Of a stretch of DNA of 64,000 bases, positions 58,185-64,000 are shown in pieces (the stretch's first letter is position 1; the number at the start of each line of letters is the position of its first letter). Under the pieces are notes generated by a model, which had not been told where the DNA came from, did no database searches, and saw only the letters and a program-made list of their open reading frames with translations. This stretch comes from Schistosoma haematobium. Taxonomy: Eukaryota > Platyhelminthes > Trematoda > Strigeidida > Schistosomatidae. Location of the stretch: positions 78,916,364-78,980,363 of the forward strand of contig NC_067196.1 in NCBI RefSeq assembly GCF_000699445.3, in the 5' to 3' direction. The translations under genes and the position numbers were made by a program.

Positions 58185-58660
58185 TTATTTTATTTCAACA
58201 CATAAATATTGGTACAAAAGGGTACCAAATATATATGCGCCACACCATATTTGTGTGTGTGGGCTGTGATACTGCCCGGGTGCCCAAACCGAAGCAGGCG
58301 GTTTTCTTAGGGGGCCACTCCCCGAGCCTTCGAGCTAAAGGTCTGATCCACAAGGCGGTGGATCATCGTAAGGAGATGCAGTCCCATGGAAGCCGGTGAC
58401 CAATGATTGGTTCATACGTCATTTGTTCCCGTAGGATACTGGAGCCCATGTGCACCATTGGTTTGGAATCCGGTTAAAGCGCCGAACATTCGCTTTTCGT
58501 CCTCTCATTTTCGTAAACAACACACCCGTTACGAGAAGGCAGTGAGTAGGACTTCCCTGGCAAAGGCTGTATACGCATGGCCGTGTGAGAGCATTTCGAG
58601 AGGGAGAGCAGGCCAACCCCACTCTCGGCCATATCAGGGCATTTGGGGGCACTGTCACAA
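58185..58660 (+). repeat. dispersed repeat family, copy 2 (with 8036-8560)
   Basis: Better preserved than the 8-kb copy. It has a perfect hairpin TTGGTAC/GTACCAA at the start and GCGCCGAACATTCGCTTTTC in the middle. The minus-strand frame 58419-58658 is open and shares QGSPTH and RGRKANVRRFNRI with copy 1. The 8-kb copy has about 30 bp of extra sequence (near 8320-8350). Confidence 0.8.
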
Positions 58661-59876
58661 ACTACCATATAGCAATCGAATGAGTACTAAAGAATGAAGC
58701 TTTCTCCTGGTGTTGGATTTCTATGGGATTTTACAACATTATAAGTATTTTCTTGATTTATTTTATAGTTGAAAATATTCATCTTGTACTGAAGTCTAAG
58801 ATTAATCTACTAATAACCACTCGAATAAATATGCGCCCAAAGAGATTCATTTACAACAGTAGTTGATAGTGATTTGTGCCCCCTGAGTCTACCGTTCGGT
58901 CGGTTACTGTGATTGTTAAATCAAGCAACCCCTCTCCTCATTTCTAAAGTTTATACTCATTAAAATTAATACATCGTTACACCAATAGATATCGATAAAT
59001 ATCTAATCATCAGATGGAATTCCAAAACATTTCATATAGCTTTCACGAATAGTTTAGTTAACTTATCTCAAATTTTAAACTTGTACGTTTCTGTGACTGC
59101 ATTTGAACATTTGGCTTTTCATAAGAGGTAAGATTATTGCCAATAAGTGTTATTTATTATTTCAATCGAACTTGGTAAATTGGTGGCTTATGAGTTACAG
59201 TATTCGACTTTTAATAGCTAAGTTACAAAGTTGAACGCTGAAACACAGTTCAGCTAGTTGAGTACCAACCCTATCCCTCACATAGAAAATTTGCAGTTTG
59301 AAGTCATGTACGGAAAACGTGTTCTGTAAATGGGTTTGATTAAATTTACTTCAGTAGAATTGGAATCAGTATGAAAATGCATATTATTCAATTCTTCATA
59401 GCGAGTTAACAGGTTTTAAGTTGTACAGTAGATACTTCACAAACTTTATATATATCCTTCAATCTATGAAGAGAAAGTATGAACGAAAACTATTAGAAAA
59501 AGTGAGTTGGGTACTGACGAAATCATTTTCTTCTCCTATCCTTAATTTTAAAATTGGGAAGTGATCCCCCTACCACTATCTATTTCTACTTTCAATTTTT
59601 AATGTTCTTCGAAAAATTATTTTCACTTTAATTTTGATTTTTCATCTTCTCCCGATGATTCACTTGATTCTTATTTAATTCTCCAAAATGTTTTAGCACA
59701 TTAAATAATCGTTTCTTTATACCTACAAGCACTCTATGTATGCTACATACAGAGTATAAAAAGATGTTGAAAGATTGCATTTGATACGTAACACCATTAA
59801 TAGAAGTAAAGTACAAATTAATGCTTATAGAAAAACTGTTTTGAATAGTTTCCGTTAATTTTCATAAAATGTTAAC

Positions 59877-60049
59877 GACTAAATAAAACCAGTAGGTCTT
59901 GGGTTCGAATCTTGCAGGGGGCGAGGTCGTGAATGCGCACTGCTGAGGTGTCCCACAATAGGACAAAACGGCCATCCAGTGCTTCCAGGTTTTCGATTGT
60001 GGTCTAGCTTCAACTGACTCATGATCTTAACCATTGAGATTAAATAAAA
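59877..60049 (+). mobile_element. 5'-truncated hammerhead SINE with probable 12-bp duplication
   Basis: The copy begins at the B box (GGGTTCGAATC) and continues through the ribozyme block to CATGATCTTAACCATTG. CTGAGGT and GACAAAAC show two core mutations, so it is inactive. Flanks GACTAAATAAAA (59877-59888) and GATTAAATAAAA (60038-60049) differ at one base. Confidence 0.72.
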
Positions 60050-60240
60050 ATCAAAGTGGTAATCGGCCCTTAAAATGCTTTTAAATTCATATGGTATATG
60101 AAATCACAAAAATGATTGAGAATAAGATAATGTTGAACGAATTTTAAGATGATTTTAATCTCAATTATTTTCATGAGTTATCAGGAATAAATCGAAGCAA
60201 TGTAATAACTACTTTATGGAGAATAATTTATTTATCTTAC

Positions 60241-60421
60241 CTTAGCAATAATGAACCTTCTAGCAGTAAAAGTGTCAAACAATGATGTAGAACTAATACA
60301 GAAGAATCTTTACGCCACAAATCCATAAAAAATACACTCCATAATGAATGTAAATAGAATCCCAACTGCAGTGTATAAAGCCAATAGTAATCAGGAGGGG
60401 TCGGAATATCAAAGTAGCCAA
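60241..60421 (-). CDS. CERS1-like: ceramide synthase, internal exon with HH catalytic motif
   Basis: This exon identifies the gene, which makes ceramide by acylating a sphingoid base in the ER membrane. Acceptor TTTAATCAG above 60421, donor GTAAGA below 60241. Two leading bases complete an Ile codon from the 62823 exon; the frame then reads GYFDIPTPPDYYWLYTLQLG, FYLHSLWSVFFMDLWRKDS and VLVLHHCLTLLLLEG, ending AG (phase 2). YxHSxWSxxxMDxWRKDS and HHCLT are the first half of the LAG1 motif, with the HH pair needed for activity. The wording is closest to CERS1-type proteins. Five exons join without a phase conflict, giving about 320 residues of a protein usually 350-400 long. Alternatives such as TLCD or TRAM proteins lack WRKDS and FPLKVLYA. 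Confidence 0.92.
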
Positions 60422-62822
60422 CTGATTAAAACAATTCAATTTAAGAAAAAAAATCATGAAGTTAGTCAAGTTATGTGCATGCATATATTTCTGATTTTAC
60501 TTAGTAATCAAGAGCAATTTTGATTTTGTCACACTTGATACTATCAGAATAATTGAAGAGACGTTTGGAACTGTCACTATCCAGTGAAAAATTGGGTTAT
60601 TAAACCATTGAGCTGCTTTTTTAAAATTGAGTGGTTATATTTCTGGTCAGTGTCTAATATTTCATACAGCCAACTGGGAAAACAATACTTATAAATCAAT
60701 GAGACCCTATATTTAATCATGTAAAGGATTACTTTTCTTGAACATGACACTTAAGTTAGTGGTTCGAACTTGATTTCAAACTAGTTTTGAAGTTCCATTT
60801 TTTTAAATAAGTGTTGCTACTTCAAGCTTTAAAATGTAACTCCTATACTAAGCATGAATTTATTTGCTCAACTTTGAACCACATCATGTATGAAAGCTAG
60901 TGATACTACCCATTTTTTAAAATCAAAGTAGATGGAGCGATGTTCATATCTGATATCCACTGGTTACAGATCGAATGCTTTCAGAACCAAGCAACTTCAA
61001 CATCTTACCTAGGTACCATTAGTCAATAACAACTGACTTTTATGTTGTATCAATACATCTCACAAAGAAATGTATGTTGATGAACTCCATTACAATCAAT
61101 CATATATTTATGAATATGTATTCTTAAATTTTCTCTGAAAATTCTCGGAATTTAAATATTCTGATTAGGGATTTGGAAAATTGATAATTCACAATCTTTT
61201 TGATTAGCTTAAAATGCTTTTTATGAGATAGCCAAGCTTCATGAAATAACTATCGTAGCCACTAACACAAGGTAATAAACCACAGTTAATGAAACACAAA
61301 TATTCACCATATATTAATATCCTTTAAAATCGAACCACTTATGCGAAATATTTATTGTACTATGACGCTAATTCATATTTTAGTTTCCATATCTCTGTAC
61401 ACTGAAATCAAATTAGATAGACGTTAACGAACGATTCATTCTATGTCATTTGAATTGATCATTTAAATGAATCTATTTAGCACAACAACTAGTGCTTTTG
61501 TTGAATCCTTGTCATTTTTCTATCAAAACTGATCACGACACTAAGAATAGTCACCCTTAAAAATCATAACCAATATATTACAGTTCTCATGAGATGTAAA
61601 ATCTATAAAGTACATAGAGCATTTTTGAATCCCATCAAATTAATTTCCTGAAACAATACCTATTCATAATTTAAAGATATGATGCATATAGAAGAAGTCA
61701 AGATTTATTTTTATATAATGAATATATAATTGTCAAAAGCATGAAAATGTAGGTGGACATTACAACTGACACACCTCTTTATATTATTTTATAATTATAC
61801 TATGGTGTATGCTGCTTATGCTGACAGATTTAAGCGGTATGTAGCAATAATGAGAAATGGAATAACCACCAGCTGAAGACTGAATTGAAGAGAACAGGAA
61901 GAAAAGCAGAGGACAATTGGAATAATAACAGAATTGAAAGAATAATGAGGTATGTCAAGAACAATTGATGGGAAATGTGCAAATAATGTACTTAATGTAT
62001 GGTTTCCATATTTTAGGAAAGCACTGTGTAATTTTGCCTTATTCAATAAATTCGTTTACCCCGCTTAAGTTTTCGTTCACTACAATAGGCTTTATTTTAA
62101 AGATATATCAGTATATCATCTGACATAAACTGACAAATTACTTGTAAAACTATAATCTGATCTAATCGGGATTATTGAGACGATTTTATGCTGAATAAAC
62201 GTACTCCAATAATTCTATTTGATATTGATGTTAATAGAAGTTCATTGGACAATGGAAAGGAAAATTAGATCTATTTTATATTTTAAGCCTAAGGATTTAA
62301 CGGTGGTAAGCACAGTGATTTGACACAGTCAACATTATCAGCATAGATTGAATTTATTAAACATATACAATAGTTTACTTTATTATCATATCTTAGAAAA
62401 AGTATAAATGTATTTCAGTTCAAAAGTGCTTTCTCCTAATGACAAAGATATTTCTCTTCATGCCAGATCATTTTTACGAATGATTGTAATTGTGGCACTA
62501 TTTACTACCTTCCTAAAACTTCTACTCAGCATTAAACGAAGATAACGGAAAATGTATGCTTATGAGGTTAAAGTAATCAAATCGTTTGAATACTACACTT
62601 TCAACATATTCTAAATTTCGAGAATCAATGGTAATCCGTCCAACACATATTCAGAACGCAGTTAAAGCTACACAGTAAAGTCCAGAAACTGTCAGGTGTT
62701 TTACAATATTGTCCGATATTTTGTTTATACAAACACTCTAGGGTTAGGTGGATTAGTTGAAGGTAATCGGCAGGAAGCCGTAAATCTAGTTAAACAATTA
62801 ATTTCATGAGAAGAATACTTAC
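60422..62822 (-). other. ceramide synthase intron with dispersed repeat
   Basis: About 2.4 kb, AT-rich; holds the repeat at 61819-62086. Nothing else recognised. Confidence 0.75.
61819..62086 (+). repeat. dispersed repeat family 2, copy 2 (with 45838-46114)
   Basis: See shared blocks at the first copy. The minus-strand frames in the two copies (61816-62046 and 45730-45981) do not look conserved as protein. Confidence 0.65.
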
Positions 62823-62997
62823 TTGTAAATATGTTATTGCGAAAGACACACAAGGGATATTGGAAATCTGTTCTGCCACTTAAAACTACAACCTGTAGGC
62901 TAAAAAGCCACATAAATAAGAACCAAAAACATTTCCAACCAGATTCAATAAGTTTACCAGAAACTTCTGGAGTTACACCAGCATCGGTAATAAGCCT
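62823..62997 (-). CDS. CERS1-like: ceramide synthase, upstream exon
   Basis: Acceptor TATTTTTCAG above 62997, donor GTAAGT below 62823. Read in phase 0: RLITDAGVTPEVSGKLIESG, then WKCFWFLFMWLFSLQVVVLS and DFQYP, ending with one base (A) for the next exon. The K-x-x-E-S-x-W-K start, a membrane segment and a short loop with YP are as expected before the TLC core. The in-frame ATG at 62913 is internal. Confidence 0.85.
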
Positions 62998-64000
62998 CTG
63001 AAAAATAGAAATATATCTTCTTTACAAAATTCTGAAAACACACTCATCATACTGGAAATAATTTCTACATTTTAAACCAACTTAATTACTTTGATCTGAG
63101 CAACCGGATAATGTGCACAAAATATACTGTGAAATGAAGTAAAATTACTCATGTTAATTAGCTAATATCCAGTGAAGTTTTGTCGTAAAATCCTCTAAGA
63201 TAAATGAGTGTAATATAAACACAGTAAAGCCAATCCCATGGACAAACTCCACATGCTGAATTTGAAAAGGGTAACTGGTGCAAAAACGAATTACTAGACA
63301 TGGAAGGTTCACTTAGAGATCGAACACTCAAATCCCAAGTCTATAGGACAAAAGCTATATAAGTCAGTAATGATTACTGTTGTGTATGCTATAAAAACCC
63401 TTACTCTAAAATCGTATACGTCTTAATAAATAGCTTTTGAAAATGTTTACTTTTGTACTAGATATCCTCTATATCAGCCATTGTTATTCTGTCTTCTAAT
63501 ACAGACACATCTGGTTTCAGAAAATGATAACTGCCCCGGTATACTTCATATCAGTGAAGGCTAATCAGCAATTAATTACTCACAGCCTATTTACGTAATA
63601 ACAGCATAAATGATTATTCAGAGTTCTGACTACATAGATATTCGACTTTACTGGTGTGGTTTCAAATCAAATTCTGAAGTTGCACTACCATTTTATGACA
63701 TTTTCAGTCATACGTAACTTCACCTACGCCTAAACATAAACGCAAATCCATCCTATCAATAGACAATTATAATCAATGAATATTATAATATTAGATGGTA
63801 TGCATTAACAACAACCTACTGTAGCATAGAACAAACCAGCTTCCAGATGGGGAAGAAATTAGGAAGAGGTGTATATACATATTATGAAAATCACCAAGCT
63901 ACATCATAAAGCAAGCCCTAACTTAGAATCCTAAATGCTAAAGAGGCAAACAAGAAAGCACATTGCATCAGTAATCGGAAGCAGATATCTAAAGGACGAA
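62998..64000. other. upstream part of the ceramide synthase locus, 5' exons not found
   Basis: The preceding exon must end in phase 0. I examined possible donors in this stretch (for example near 63717) and none gave an open, family-like frame. The N-terminal exon or exons probably lie beyond the window. Confidence 0.5.

Larger units (their letters stand above)
57164..60240 (-). other. ceramide synthase intron with repeats
   Basis: Contains a diverged SINE (57296-57475), the dispersed repeat at 58185-58660 and a 5'-truncated SINE (59889-60037). The rest is AT-rich. Confidence 0.8.

Overview
The window looks like nuclear DNA of a schistosome (Schistosoma; species not determinable here). It is AT-rich and intron-rich. 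It is full of tRNA-headed SINE-like repeats carrying hammerhead ribozymes (the Sm-alpha type known from schistosomes), RTE- and CR1-type LINE remnants, and Penelope-like elements (PLEs). There is no bacterial or operon structure.

Layout. 1-15.5 kb: gene-poor DNA with hammerhead SINEs near 1.2, 4.4-4.7, 6.1-6.8, 10.2 and 14.8 kb, a LINE tail at 2.3 kb, a dispersed repeat at 8.0 kb, an inverted pair of apparently identical 463-bp repeats (7.18 and 11.42 kb), and a decayed PLE at 12.7-13.1 kb. 15.5-37.7 kb: a head-to-tail array of one PLE, with one 5'-truncated copy and seven full units of about 2.84 kb. The array is bounded by a terminal inverted repeat and a 14-bp target-site-like direct repeat. 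Each unit encodes one protein with an N-terminal DKG region, a reverse transcriptase (YMDD) and a GIY-YIG endonuclease. 38.4-41.2 kb: a broken RTE-type LINE on the minus strand. 42.5-46.1 kb: SINEs, a CR1-type endonuclease fragment, a 69-bp perfect fold-back SINE and a dispersed repeat. 46.1-51.7 kb: no recognisable gene. 51.7-63.0 kb: five minus-strand exons of a ceramide synthase (CERS1-like TLC-domain) gene, with mutually consistent splice phases. Its introns hold two fold-back PLE remnants, a LINE fragment and several SINEs. The 5' exons were not found and probably lie beyond 64 kb.

Main points. (1) The PLE units are almost free of substitutions. They differ by single-base changes in homopolymer runs, and these account for every frameshift, so unit integrity and copy number depend on sequencing quality. 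(2) The 785-aa frame that looks intact is probably itself one base short near its end. Only the last unit (five Gs at 37171-37175) reads into a normal GIY-YIG C-terminus, and a diverged PLE remnant at 56.2 kb carries the same C-terminal motif. (3) PLE insertions and hammerhead SINEs share a structure: an inverted copy of their own 3' end at the left junction, with 12-14 bp direct repeats in the best-preserved cases. This suggests, but does not prove, that the ribozyme SINEs are mobilised by PLE machinery.
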